The notes under the pieces were generated by a model that was not told the DNA's origin, searched no databases, and was given only the letters and a program-made list of their open reading frames with translations. From UTCFX2 sp963788145 (GTDB lineage: Bacteria; Chloroflexota; Anaerolineae; Anaerolineales; UBA4823), in assembly GCA_963788145.1 (NCBI GenBank), contig CAWBFQ010000009.1:24108-88107 (forward strand): a stretch of 64,000 nt of DNA. The letters are read 5' to 3'. Of this stretch, positions 35,560 to 44,389 are shown piece by piece; positions within the stretch are counted from its first letter, which is position 1; each line of letters opens with the position of its first letter. A program made the position numbers and the translations under genes.

Positions 35560-36084
35560 CTAATCTCGCAAGGATGTGGTTGGCACAATCGTTTGTTCTG
35601 CGCCGAGCGCCGAGAACTTGGCTCTTAAGGCTTCTTCGACGTGGTGTGGGACCATGCTGCTGACATCTCCTCCCAGTGAAGCGATCTCGCGGACAGTTGT
35701 TGAAGAAAGAAAAGTGTGTTCTTCGGCTGTGATCAGCGCAAAAACCTCAATATCCGGATCCAGACGATGATTGGCAAGCGCCATTCGAAATTCATATTCG
35801 AAATCTGAGAAAACGCGCAGTCCGCGCACAATCACTTGTGCGCTGATCGCCCGGCAATACTCCACCGTAAGACCACCGTATCCAGATACATTAACCTTTG
35901 GGTTGTCCAGAAAAGCTTTTCGCACCAGGTTGATCCGCTCGGTTGGGGAGAACATCAGCGATTTCAGTGGTCGGTCGTAAACAGCCACAACCACTTCATC
36001 AAAAACGTGGGCAGCCCGGTTAACGATATCGATATGACCGAAGTGAATGGGGTCGAAAGTGCCTGGGAAGACTGCTCTTACCAT
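35560..36084 (-). CDS. coaD: Phosphopantetheine adenylyltransferase
   Basis: 174 residues from ATG 36084; the frame is open 45 codons upstream but only as a shadow of recG. It makes dephospho-CoA from 4'-phosphopantetheine and ATP. Nucleotidyltransferase motif AVFPGTFDPIHFGHIDIVNRA with the T/HxGH site, VAVYDRP, RVFSDFEYEFRMALANHRL, ALITAEEHTFLSSTTVREIASLGGDVSSMVP (core of the C-terminal ISSTxIR-type motif, shown for orientation). The last 20 residues extend slightly beyond the usual length. It follows recG by 25 bases, as in many Gram-positive-type genomes. Confidence 0.93.
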   Translation of the reverse strand: MVRAVFPGTFDPIHFGHIDIVNRAAHVFDEVVVAVYDRPLKSLMFSPTERINLVRKAFLDNPKVNVSGYGGLTVEYCRAISAQVIVRGLRVFSDFEYEFRMALANHRLDPDIEVFALITAEEHTFLSSTTVREIASLGGDVSSMVPHHVEEALRAKFSALGAEQTIVPTTSLRD

Positions 36085-36109
36085 GGGGACATTCTTTTCT
36101 CCGCTTTTA

Positions 36110-38677
36110 TTAGCTGATATCACCTTTGCTCCCATCCCAAGATTGTTGCAAGGAGGATGCCAGGAGCTGGTGTTCAGGTTTTGATAATTCGGGGTCAGAA
36201 TCAAAAAGGGCAAAAGCATGGCGGCGCGCTTTTTCGATCAGATGCACATCTGTCAGGTTCGCCATGCGCAGATCCGCAAAGCCAGATTGACGGGAGCCTA
36301 AAAATTGCCCCGGTCCGCGTTGTTCCAAATCGCGTTCTGCCAGGATAAACCCATCATTGGTGGATTCCATCACCTGTAAGCGTTCATTTTCGACCTCATC
36401 CGGTTGATCCGGGATGAGCAGGCAGTAGGATTTCTCTGCGCTACGCCCTACCCTGCCGCGCAGCTGGTGTAATTGGGCTAATCCAAATCGGTTGGCGCCC
36501 TCGATGAGCATGACGGTGGCATTCGGGATGTCGACCCCCACTTCGATTACAGTGGTAGAGACCAGGATTGGAAATTCCCCTTTGCGGAAGGCTTGCATCA
36601 CTTCTTCTTTTTCTTCAGCTTTCATCCGGCCATGCAACAATCCTACTCGCAGATGGTAAAAAATTTCTTTCTGTAAACGTTCCTGTTCTTCAACAGCCGC
36701 CAGGGCTTCGCTTGTCTCGTTTTCTTCAATCAACGGGTAGACGATAAAAGCTTGATGTTTCTCTTCGATCTGGCTGCGAATCAGCGCATAGGCACGCTCG
36801 CGCTCGTGTGGCATCAGGACATGGGTGCTCACAGGCTGGCGTCCTGGCGGCATTTCGTCCATCACGCTCAAGTCGAGGTCGCCGTATACTGTCAGCGCCA
36901 ACGAGCGCGGGATAGGTGTTGCAGTCATCACGAGCAGATGAGGATTGTCGCCTTTCGCCCGTAGGGCGGCCCGTTGTTCAACCCCAAAACGGTGTTGTTC
37001 GTCGACAATTGTGAGCTGTAAGTTGGCAAACTGGACCGGTTCTTCGATCAAGGCATGCGTCCCAATCACCAACTTGATTGACCCGTTCGCCAGCCCTTCT
37101 CGGATTTCTCTTTTCTCAGGCTCGGAGGTAGCTCCAACCAACAGTCGAATTTCGGTTTCGCCTAAAATATTAACCGATTGAGCTAATTCAAGATCCCCCT
37201 CCTCCTTTGGCGACGCCAATAACCCCAGCAGATTGCGGTAATGTTGTTCAGCCAGCAGGCTGGTTGGCGCCATGAGGCTGGCTTGAGCTCCTTGGCTAGT
37301 TACGATAGCAACCGCCAGCGCGGCAACCACAGTTTTCCCGGAACCAACATCCCCCTGAATGAGCCGATTCATTGGACGACCGGATGATAGGTCGCTTTGG
37401 ATATCCGCTAGAGTTTGCGTTTGGGCCGCAGTGAGCGCAAAGGGCAGGCGCTGAATTTGCGCTTCCATCCAGGTGATGTCGGTGGAAAAGGGGGTTGCTG
37501 TCCGATCTTGCCAGGCTCGCTTCTGGCGCAGGACGCCCAATTGCAATAATAAGATTTCATCAAATGAGATCCGTTCTTGGGCGGCTTTCAAGACTTCCCA
37601 ATTATCCGGATAATGAACTTGCAGTAATGCTGTCGGTAAATCCATCAAATTGGCCGAGGAACGGATTTCCTCCGGAAGCGGGTCGTGCAGGCGCGGCGCC
37701 CAATATGACACAATCTGTTTCATTTGATTACGCAAAAAGCGTTGAGTGACCTGGGCTGTCAGGGGATAAACCGGCACAATCCGGTTGGTATTCAGTTGTT
37801 CCTCATCAAGAGTTTCCATTTCTGGATTGGTCATTCCCAGCCGCCCAAGGTATTGATCCACTTTTCCCGAAAGGACGATTTGGAGATCAGCGTGCAGACG
37901 CTTGGCGATATATACCTGGTTGAACCAGGTGACCCGCAGCGTTCCACTGCCATCTGTGATCAGGGCCTCTACCAGGGTCATCTTTCCATTCCGCACGGTT
38001 CGAGTGTGGATGGTTTTGATCACCCCGATTACAGTCACATCTTCGCCATACACCAGTCGATTGATCGGTTTTAAGAGGGAATAATCGTCATAGCGGCGTG
38101 GAAAATAGTACAGCATATCTCGCAGCGTATGCAAGCCCAGGCGACCCAGGCTTTGAGCGATGCGCGGTCCAACCCCTTGTAGCACAGTGACAGGCGCGTT
38201 CAGGGCGGAAGGCTCAACGCTGGGTGTGGCAGCTTTGGAGGACAAGGTCTTCTTTTCCGGGCGCTGGTCAGGCTGCGGTTGTTTCTCTGATGCTTCAGCA
38301 GAAGCCGACGTTGTTGGTGTTGGTTCCGGTTGTCGCTTAGCCGGTTTCTCAGGGTGTGCGATTGACCGGATTGGCTGTGGAGTTTGTGGTGGCTCAAGGT
38401 TCGGCAGCACTTCGCCTGTCTCGCCCGCCTCTACCCTTTGAACGCGCCGCCAAATACCTTGTAGCGACTCAGCCCGTGATTTTTCGCTCAGCCGACCATA
38501 ATCGCGGATCCTGGCGCGGATGATCTGGATCAATTCTTCGGGAACATTGTCGCTGCGCGCTTCGGCTTCCCAACTTTCCAACATGCGGTCCAAGCCGCCC
38601 ATTACAGCCCGGTTGTCATAGCCGCGCTCGGCCTCGAGTTTGAAAAATTTTTGAAGTTTTTGAAGGGATGGTTTCAT
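36110..38677 (-). CDS. recG: ATP-dependent DNA helicase RecG, extended N-terminus
   Basis: 855 residues, about 160 longer than the E. coli enzyme. RecG remodels stalled forks and branched DNA. The extra N-terminal 160 residues are a helical part followed by a Pro/Gln/Glu-rich linker. The canonical protein starts near 165: VTVLQGVGPRIAQSLGRLGL (wedge-domain entry), the OB-fold wedge, then helicase motifs: LIQGDVGSGKTVVA (Walker A), DEQHRFG (motif II), TATPIPRSLA (III), VSTTVIEVGVDIPNA and LHQLRGRVGRS (V and VI). A similar N-terminal extension is known from chloroflexote and cyanobacterial RecG. Follows the DegV gene in the same direction. Confidence 0.95.
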   Translation of the reverse strand: MKPSLQKLQKFFKLEAERGYDNRAVMGGLDRMLESWEAEARSDNVPEELIQIIRARIRDYGRLSEKSRAESLQGIWRRVQRVEAGETGEVLPNLEPPQTPQPIRSIAHPEKPAKRQPEPTPTTSASAEASEKQPQPDQRPEKKTLSSKAATPSVEPSALNAPVTVLQGVGPRIAQSLGRLGLHTLRDMLYYFPRRYDDYSLLKPINRLVYGEDVTVIGVIKTIHTRTVRNGKMTLVEALITDGSGTLRVTWFNQVYIAKRLHADLQIVLSGKVDQYLGRLGMTNPEMETLDEEQLNTNRIVPVYPLTAQVTQRFLRNQMKQIVSYWAPRLHDPLPEEIRSSANLMDLPTALLQVHYPDNWEVLKAAQERISFDEILLLQLGVLRQKRAWQDRTATPFSTDITWMEAQIQRLPFALTAAQTQTLADIQSDLSSGRPMNRLIQGDVGSGKTVVAALAVAIVTSQGAQASLMAPTSLLAEQHYRNLLGLLASPKEEGDLELAQSVNILGETEIRLLVGATSEPEKREIREGLANGSIKLVIGTHALIEEPVQFANLQLTIVDEQHRFGVEQRAALRAKGDNPHLLVMTATPIPRSLALTVYGDLDLSVMDEMPPGRQPVSTHVLMPHERERAYALIRSQIEEKHQAFIVYPLIEENETSEALAAVEEQERLQKEIFYHLRVGLLHGRMKAEEKEEVMQAFRKGEFPILVSTTVIEVGVDIPNATVMLIEGANRFGLAQLHQLRGRVGRSAEKSYCLLIPDQPDEVENERLQVMESTNDGFILAERDLEQRGPGQFLGSRQSGFADLRMANLTDVHLIEKARRHAFALFDSDPELSKPEHQLLASSLQQSWDGSKGDIS

Positions 38678-38698
38678 TAATAGAGTATTTTACCAGCG

Positions 38699-39538
38699 TT
38701 ATTCTGTGACGGATGCAAAACCCAGGCCATTTGGTCCAACATGGGTGCCGATCACGGTTGTTACGTTCACTATCATCGGTGGATAGGGTAAATCTAGCTG
38801 TAATTCATTCAGGAATTGCCGGGCTTCAGCTTCAGCATTGGTATGTAAAATCGCCAGGCGTTCGAGACTGCCCATTTGAAAGAGAAAATCTTTCAATCTT
38901 AAGATCCCCTTGGTGCGAGTTCGGCTTTCTCCCAGGCTGGAGACCACGCCATCCTTTAATTCAATAAAGGGTTTTATCTGAAGAAGATTTCCGATGCGGG
39001 CGCGCGCCCACGAAACGCGCCCACTTCGCCGGATGTATTCCATTGTATCCAACATGGCAATGATGCGAACTCGTTGGTGCATTTCATTCAGAAGCTGGAG
39101 GATAGCCGTCAGGCTTGCTCCTTGCCGAATCGCCTCTGCCGCTGCGATGATCTGGAACCCCAAACCGATTGAAAGCTGTCCGCTATCGAAGATGTGAATT
39201 CGGTCCCCAAATGCATGGGCAGCCGTGCTCGCGGCGTTAATAATTCCGCTTAACCGACTGGGTGGGTGGATGGACAGGATGGATTTGGCTCCCTTGCGAA
39301 ATAAGTTTTCGTAGATCTGTTGATATGTGCCAGAAGAAGCCGTGGCGGTGGTTGGGGTTGGGTGAATTTTTGGCAGGCGCAGGTAATATTCCTCACGCGT
39401 AATATCCAATCCGTCCTGCAGGCTTTCTCCGTTGATGATGATCAGGTTGCGCACTACCTCGATATCGTATCGTTCCGTCAATTCGTACGGCAAGTCGGCT
39501 GTACTGTCGGTCACGATGGCGATTTCGTTAATGCTCAT
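38699..39538 (-). CDS. DegV-family fatty-acid-binding protein
   Basis: 279 residues, normal length. DegV/FakB proteins hold a fatty acid while the FakA kinase phosphorylates it for phospholipid synthesis. Signature: IVTDSTADLPYEL at the start (TDSTxD), then TATASSGTYQQIYENL, ILSIHPPSRLSGIINAA, HIFDSGQLSIGLGFQI, RVSWARARIGNLLQIKPFI, SRTRTKGILRL, and C-terminal TVIGTHVGPNGLGFA. The gene sits directly downstream of the FakA-like kinase, which supports a FakA/FakB pair. It precedes recG by 21 bases. Confidence 0.9.
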   Translation of the reverse strand: MSINEIAIVTDSTADLPYELTERYDIEVVRNLIIINGESLQDGLDITREEYYLRLPKIHPTPTTATASSGTYQQIYENLFRKGAKSILSIHPPSRLSGIINAASTAAHAFGDRIHIFDSGQLSIGLGFQIIAAAEAIRQGASLTAILQLLNEMHQRVRIIAMLDTMEYIRRSGRVSWARARIGNLLQIKPFIELKDGVVSSLGESRTRTKGILRLKDFLFQMGSLERLAILHTNAEAEARQFLNELQLDLPYPPMIVNVTTVIGTHVGPNGLGFASVTE

Positions 39539-39585
39539 TAATATGTTCCTGCGTTCCTGTCAATCGATCCGAGAGCATGGATGTT

Positions 39586-41262
39586 TCACTCCAGTGATAT
39601 GATGAATTGATAGTGCGGTTGGCAGCCTTCTTGTAATTCAACCACTTGATTGGGATAGCGATCTCGAATGATCTCGGCAATCTGCAATGCCTCGGTTTTG
39701 GGCAGGTTCGCGCCATAAAACATTGTGATCAGTTCCAATCGTTCCGCCTGTATTTTTTCCAGGAAGCCCAGGCAGATGCTCTGCAAATCCGAATCAGCTA
39801 AAACCAGTTTCCCATTATGCAGGGCAATGATTTGTCCCTCCTGCACCTGTACATCGTCGATTTCTACGCTACGTGTTGCAACAGTAATCTCGCCAGTATC
39901 GACGTCCTCCAATGCATCGATCATTTCTGCCACTACACTGTCAAAATTGCCGTCTGGGATCAGGCGCATCATCGCAGCTAAACCTTGCGGCACTGAGAGT
40001 GATGGGATGACGACTACTTTTTTTACAGAAAGCTCTGCTGCAGCTTTCGCGGTCAGGATGATATTCTTATTATTTGGGAGGATAATAATATGATCGGTGG
40101 GCAGGTTTTCAAAGGCATGGATGATTTCCTGGGTACTGGGATTCATCGATTGCCCTCCTTCGACAATGGCTGCGGCACCTAAACTGGCAAATACCCGCCC
40201 AATCCCAATTCCTGGCGAAACGGCAATCACCGCATTTTGACCGACCTCGATTGGAACGATGGAAATCTGTCCGTTACACTTGTCTTGGCCTTGTTCCATC
40301 TGGTCAATCAAATTTTCGATGGCTACCTTGGTGACCGTTCCAAGAGTCCGAGTATATTCGATTGGGTGATAGATGTTTTCGGTAGGGACATGAATATGCA
40401 GACGATAGATCCCATCCCCTTCGCCAACCTGGATCGAAGTACCCATCTCTTCCAGGTCGCCGTAAAAACCAGCCAGATCTAATGGCTTTTCGGGTCGGAA
40501 ATCTACAATGACTTCAAAATCCTGCCCTGGCTCAATCCCTTCCAAGCTGTGCTCTACTGCCATATCTGAAAGAGCTACTACAGAACTGATCATAGTATCT
40601 AGAGGTAGATCGTCGATATAACGCAGCATCCCTTCCAGGATGAAGAACAGACCTTTACCGCCGGAATCCACCACTCCCGCCTCTTTCAAAACTGGAAGGA
40701 GCTCCGGGGTTCGTTGTACAGAAAGGTTCGCTGCACTTACAATTTCTTCGAATAGCTCGATGATATTCTGAGTTGTAGGATGCGCTTCTTCTGCCGCCTG
40801 AGCGACATCCTTCATAACCGTCAGGATGGTACCCTCCACCGGGCGAACCACTCCCTTATAGGCTGTATCGCGCGCTGAATTCAACGCCGACAGCAGCGTG
40901 GAGGTTTCCAGGTAGGGATCATGATCCACTGTGCGGGCAAAGCCACGCCAGATTTGGGAAAGGATCACCCCTGAGTTGCCTCGAGCGCCCATCAAGGCGC
41001 CATGGGCAAGCGCATGAGTCATTTTCCCAAAATTCCGCTCTTGCAAATGCTCTATCTCGTTATAGGCTGCTTGCATTGTCAGGACCATGTTTGTGCCGGT
41101 ATCCCCATCAGGGACAGGAAACACATTCAGTGAATTTACGATTTGTTGGTTCGTGCGCAACCAGGTCAGACTGGCTTGCAAAAGGCGCTTCAAAGCGAGC
41201 CCATCGATGGGTCTTCTTAGTTTGGCTGCACGCCTTGCCTCTCGATCTGAGTCTACCGACAT
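39586..41262 (-). CDS. FakA-like fatty-acid kinase (DhaL domain, YloV family)
   Basis: 558 residues. The N-terminal 210 are a DhaL-type ATP-binding domain: LNVFPVPDGDTGTNMVLTM with the metal-binding Asp residues, ALAHGALMGARGNSGVILSQI, and EGTILTVMKDV. The rest contains a middle domain with EAGVVDSGGKGLFFILEGML and a C-terminal DegV-like/DAK1-like lobe (TDHIIILPNNKNIILTAKAA). This is the YloV/FakA architecture: with DegV proteins it phosphorylates exogenous or recycled fatty acids. Located between asp23 and degV, the same order as asp23-yloV in Bacillus. Confidence 0.9.
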   Translation of the reverse strand: MSVDSDREARRAAKLRRPIDGLALKRLLQASLTWLRTNQQIVNSLNVFPVPDGDTGTNMVLTMQAAYNEIEHLQERNFGKMTHALAHGALMGARGNSGVILSQIWRGFARTVDHDPYLETSTLLSALNSARDTAYKGVVRPVEGTILTVMKDVAQAAEEAHPTTQNIIELFEEIVSAANLSVQRTPELLPVLKEAGVVDSGGKGLFFILEGMLRYIDDLPLDTMISSVVALSDMAVEHSLEGIEPGQDFEVIVDFRPEKPLDLAGFYGDLEEMGTSIQVGEGDGIYRLHIHVPTENIYHPIEYTRTLGTVTKVAIENLIDQMEQGQDKCNGQISIVPIEVGQNAVIAVSPGIGIGRVFASLGAAAIVEGGQSMNPSTQEIIHAFENLPTDHIIILPNNKNIILTAKAAAELSVKKVVVIPSLSVPQGLAAMMRLIPDGNFDSVVAEMIDALEDVDTGEITVATRSVEIDDVQVQEGQIIALHNGKLVLADSDLQSICLGFLEKIQAERLELITMFYGANLPKTEALQIAEIIRDRYPNQVVELQEGCQPHYQFIISLE

Positions 41263-41312
41263 TGAATAAGAACTCCTAAAAAAGAAATCGATACAAACCA
41301 GGATGCCCGGGG

Positions 41313-41669
41313 TTAATCGATGCTGCTGATTCTCAACCCGCGTACATGTACGTTCACTTCGTTCACAGGCATTCCGAGCGCCTTTTCAACCTGAAAACGG
41401 ACGGTATGGCTGACGCTGTTGGCCACCGATTTGATGCGTGTGCCATATTCGATGATCACATATAAGTCGATATTGATCTTCTGATCATCATAATGCACTT
41501 CGACACCATATGTCGGATCTTTCACGATGACCTGAGTTAATCCATCCACCAGATTCTTGGAGGTTAGTCCTACTACACCATAAGATTGCAGGGTAGCATG
41601 ATAGGCGATACTTGCAATCGCACGTGGGGTGATTTGAATACTGCCAAGGGGTGTGTTATCGTCTGTCAT
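41313..41669 (-). CDS. Asp23/Gls24-family (YloU-like) protein
   Basis: 118 residues, the standard small Asp23 domain: GSIQITPRAIASIAYHATLQSYGVVGL (family start, shown in part), VEVHYDDQKINIDLYVIIEYGTRI, and VNEVNVHVRGLRI at the end. Asp23 proteins gather at the cell envelope or respond to alkaline stress; the YloU branch is always linked to rpmB and the FakA-like kinase, and that is the case here. ATG 41669 is preceded by AGGAG. It diverges from rpmB. Confidence 0.9.
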   Translation of the reverse strand: MTDDNTPLGSIQITPRAIASIAYHATLQSYGVVGLTSKNLVDGLTQVIVKDPTYGVEVHYDDQKINIDLYVIIEYGTRIKSVANSVSHTVRFQVEKALGMPVNEVNVHVRGLRISSID

Positions 41670-41719
41670 CTTACTCCTCTAGAACGGGCTGATTATACAT
41701 TATAAAATCGAATCCTTGC

Positions 41720-41748
41720 TTGATAAGTATTTGAGTTTGTGGTAATAT
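41720..41748 (+). promoter_or_regulatory. Sigma-70-type promoter for rpmB
   Basis: TTGATA (41720-41725), 17 bases, TAATAT (41743-41748). It gives a leader of about 90 bases before the ATG at 41844. Confidence 0.65.
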
Positions 41749-41843
41749 TGTGCGGCTGTGATCCGGGTGTCGCGCTCGGCAAAAATGATGTGGTCGTAAC
41801 GGAAGTCCAGCTTATACAGATCGCATCGGAAAGGAAGATTGAG

Positions 41844-42026
41844 ATGGCTAAATGTGCACATTGCGGTAAGAAAACGATGTTCGGTCGCAACCGACCGTGG
41901 TCTAAGAAAGCTACCCAGCGGACTTTCAGCCCGAACCTCCAGACAGTCAGCGTCATGGAAAATGGTAAGATGGTTCGAAAGGTGCTGTGCGCGAAATGCA
42001 TCCGCACCCTGGTGAAGACGGACTAG
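41844..42026 (+). CDS. rpmB: 50S ribosomal protein L28 (zinc-binding form)
   Basis: 60 residues beginning MAKCAHCGKKTMFGRNRPWS; the frame is open 35 codons upstream but ATG 41844 has AAGGAAG eight bases before it and matches the family start. Two CxxC pairs (CAHC at 4-7 and CAKC near 51-54) mark the zinc-ribbon form of L28, as opposed to the Cys-free paralog used under zinc starvation. The remaining blocks TQRTFSPNLQTV and VRKVLCAKCIRTL are typical. A strong terminator follows, so it is monocistronic. Confidence 0.96.
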   Translation: MAKCAHCGKKTMFGRNRPWSKKATQRTFSPNLQTVSVMENGKMVRKVLCAKCIRTLVKTD

Positions 42027-42062
42027 GGTCCTTGTTTTGTACAAACCTTTCTGTTATCCTTC

Positions 42063-42093
42063 GAAATCACGTTTTGGCGTGATTTCTTTTTTT
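42063..42093 (+). terminator. Rho-independent terminator of rpmB
   Basis: GAAATCACG (42063-42071) pairs with CGTGATTTC (42078-42086) around a six-base loop, followed by seven T. Confidence 0.93.
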
Positions 42094-42159
42094 CTCTATC
42101 ATGCATAGACCTGGCAATATTGGCTGGGTATGAATGGCTACCGGCTGGTTGGGTCAGCA

Positions 42160-43287
42160 TTACACGGGGGGGTTCAGGATGTAGAATACCCACAGCCAGA
42201 ATGGGAGCAGACCTCCTAATGCTAACAGCATGATCAGCGCTAGCATCCATGTCAACCAATCGAAACCCTGATTTTGTTGGCGGGGTGAGATATATACCAG
42301 CCCCGAGTCAGGGTCTTCGATTTCGATTGTTTCGTAACTGCTCTTTTCGGACTGAACCCTGATAGGTTGGCTGGGAATTTGGCGAGATGCTGGATGGGCT
42401 TGCAATGGCGGTATAGTTGTAGCTTGAGCCTGGGGCATATAGGTTGGTTGGGCTGGGCTGGGCTGATAAGAGAAATTTGCCAGCACTCTCCCGAGTTGAT
42501 CGGCAGTGCGGTATCGCGCCGAAGGCTCTTTGGAAAGCACTTTTAAAATGATCTGTTCGAGAGGCACAGGCAAGCGCGGGTTGAATCGGCGTGGGGACGG
42601 CGGTAGAGCCTCCCGGTGCAGGCGAGCTAATTCTTGCGGAGTGGAGGCGATAAACGGCAATCGCCCGGTGAGCATTTCATAAAAGATCACTCCCAGTGAA
42701 TATACATCCGAAGCCGGAGAAGGCGCGTTCCCAGAGGCTTGTTCAGGCGAGAAATATTGTGGCGATCCCCAAACCACGTTGGTTTTCTCGTCCGGTGAAA
42801 TCGTTGCCAGAGCCCGGGCAATTCCAAAATCACCTACTTTCAGGCGCTTATCTGGCGTGACAAGCATATTTTGAGGTTTGACATCGCAATGCACCAGACC
42901 TGCCCGATGGGCATATCCCAATCCGGCGCATGCCTGTGTGATTAAGTCAATGGCTTCAGCAACACTAAAAGGTTCCCGCCTTTTTAATAGGGTTTTTAGG
43001 TCGTCGCCAGGCAGGTATTCCATCACAATAAATAACTGGTTGGCAGAATAGCCGAAATCATGCACGGTGACGATGTTCGGGTGGGATAGGTTGGCGGCGG
43101 CTTTTGCTTCCTGGTGAAACCGGGCTCTAAAATCCGGGCTTTGGGAATAATCCTGGCGCAGAAGCTTAATCGCGACCGTCCGCTCCAGCGTCAAGTCCTG
43201 GGCGCGGTACACCTCCGCCATGCCTCCGGTCCCAAGTTTTTCTTCCAACCGGTAGCGGTCATTTAATAGTAGAGGTTCGTTTTTCAT
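42160..43287 (-). CDS. Membrane-anchored serine/threonine protein kinase (Hanks type)
   Basis: 375 residues from ATG 43287. Kinase domain 10-275: Gly-rich loop GTGGMAEVYRA, Lys41 in VAIKLL, catalytic loop HCDVKPQNML (Cys replaces Arg of HRD), DFGIARA, SPEQASG (APE equivalent), and SDVYSLGVIFYEMLTGRLPF. A Pro/Gln-rich linker follows and a single transmembrane helix lies near the C-terminus (WLTWMLALIMLLALGGLLPFW, shown in part), leaving almost nothing outside, so there is no sensor domain. Missing the HRD arginine suggests activation-loop phosphorylation is not needed. It faces the SH3b protein gene divergently. Confidence 0.92.
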   Translation of the reverse strand: MKNEPLLLNDRYRLEEKLGTGGMAEVYRAQDLTLERTVAIKLLRQDYSQSPDFRARFHQEAKAAANLSHPNIVTVHDFGYSANQLFIVMEYLPGDDLKTLLKRREPFSVAEAIDLITQACAGLGYAHRAGLVHCDVKPQNMLVTPDKRLKVGDFGIARALATISPDEKTNVVWGSPQYFSPEQASGNAPSPASDVYSLGVIFYEMLTGRLPFIASTPQELARLHREALPPSPRRFNPRLPVPLEQIILKVLSKEPSARYRTADQLGRVLANFSYQPSPAQPTYMPQAQATTIPPLQAHPASRQIPSQPIRVQSEKSSYETIEIEDPDSGLVYISPRQQNQGFDWLTWMLALIMLLALGGLLPFWLWVFYILNPPV

Positions 43288-43434
43288 CAATCTGCGGTTT
43301 ATTATACCAAGCAGATCTAAAGAACGGTTTGAATGACAGTACGCAATTGCCAAAATCGAGTAAAATCATGTGCGTGTTGCTACACTTAACCGATTTAAAT
43401 CCTGCGATATCGGCCGGAAATAAAATAAACCAGA

Positions 43435-43953
43435 ATGGATGAGCGATTCAATCCTCCACAGAGATCGCGCCGAAGGAATCTGTCCCTGTTCAATATCTGG
43501 GTGCTGCTCGCGGCTGTAATCATTGCTTGTTTTCTTTCGATCGTTACCTTCGGGGGAGTTTTTTTTAGCCGTTTTGGCGATTCACCGGTTCCTCCCTCAA
43601 CCGCCATCCTGGTAATCTTGCCTGCTGCGACTTTAACTCCTACGGGTGAAGCCGGATTGGTGGCAATCCCTGGCGCACCGGATCAAACCCCACCGGTTCC
43701 ACCACCGGGTGAAATTACGCTCGGCAGCTATGTTCAGGTAACTGGTACTGGGGGCACTGGTCTGCGCTTGCGCGATCAACCGGGTTTGAATAGCACCATC
43801 CGGTTGGTGGTCAGCGAAGCGGAGATATTTCTGATCCAGGAAGGCCCGGTTGAACTGGATGGGTATCTCTGGTGGCGGTTGGTTGGTCCGTTCGATGATA
43901 CCCGCCAAGGTTGGGCGGTTTCGAATTACCTGAGTATCGTCCAGAATCCTTAA
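43435..43953 (+). CDS. Membrane-anchored SH3b-domain protein
   Basis: 172 residues: a basic cytoplasmic head (QRSRRRN), one transmembrane helix at about 20-45, a Pro/Thr-rich external linker, and a bacterial SH3 domain at about 95-168 (GLRLRDQPGLNSTIRLVVSEAE, YLWWRLVGPFDDTRQGWAVSNYLS in part). SH3b domains bind peptidoglycan or other envelope ligands. It may give a surface input near the neighbouring kinase, but nothing proves that the two interact. Followed after 22 bases by the DUF971 gene. Confidence 0.8.
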   Translation: MDERFNPPQRSRRRNLSLFNIWVLLAAVIIACFLSIVTFGGVFFSRFGDSPVPPSTAILVILPAATLTPTGEAGLVAIPGAPDQTPPVPPPGEITLGSYVQVTGTGGTGLRLRDQPGLNSTIRLVVSEAEIFLIQEGPVELDGYLWWRLVGPFDDTRQGWAVSNYLSIVQNP

Positions 43954-43975
43954 TTCTAAAGGAAATGAGGTATTA

Positions 43976-44329
43976 ATGAACTCTATCAAACCCTTGAATA
44001 TCACTGCTGACCGTCAGACTGGTACTTTTATGATCATATGGCAGGACCTTCACGAGAGTTTGTATCCGTTTGCGTTGCTTCGGGCAGCCTGTCCGTGCGC
44101 CGAATGCCGGGGTGGGCATGCGAACATGCGATCAACTCCAGATCCCGAAGTATTCGAAACACCGCTCGAGGATATCCCCGCTACCCGGATCAAGAATATC
44201 GAGGCGGTTGGAACCTATGCAATCACGATTGAATGGGAGGATGGCCATCACTTTGGGATCTATAACTGGAATTTTCTCCGAGCACTGTGTCCTTGCCCAA
44301 TTTGTCGGGCGCAAGAGCATCATGTTTAA
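43976..44329 (+). CDS. DUF971 (GBBH-like) cysteine-rich protein
   Basis: 117 residues covering one DUF971 domain: FMIIWQDLHESLYPFALLRAACPCAECRGG..., TRIKNIEAVGTYAITIEWEDGHHFGIYNW, and LRALCPCPICRA (short blocks quoted). The domain also forms the N-terminal zinc-binding part of gamma-butyrobetaine hydroxylase in animals. Here two CPCxxC motifs provide six Cys, more than most bacterial members that I recall, so a metal or Fe-S site is likely. AAGGAAATGAGG precedes the ATG. A bidirectional terminator follows. Confidence 0.85.
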   Translation: MNSIKPLNITADRQTGTFMIIWQDLHESLYPFALLRAACPCAECRGGHANMRSTPDPEVFETPLEDIPATRIKNIEAVGTYAITIEWEDGHHFGIYNWNFLRALCPCPICRAQEHHV

Positions 44330-44333
44330 ACAA

Positions 44334-44370
44334 AAAACCGGGGAATTCTCGAATAAAATAGCCCGGTTTT
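44334..44370. terminator. Bidirectional rho-independent terminator
   Basis: AAAACCGGG (44334-44342) pairs with CCCGGTTTT (44362-44370) across a 19-base loop. A/T runs flank both arms, so it can end the DUF971 transcript and that of the convergent response regulator. Confidence 0.85.
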
Positions 44371-44389
44371 CTACTGTTGGATAGTTGAT

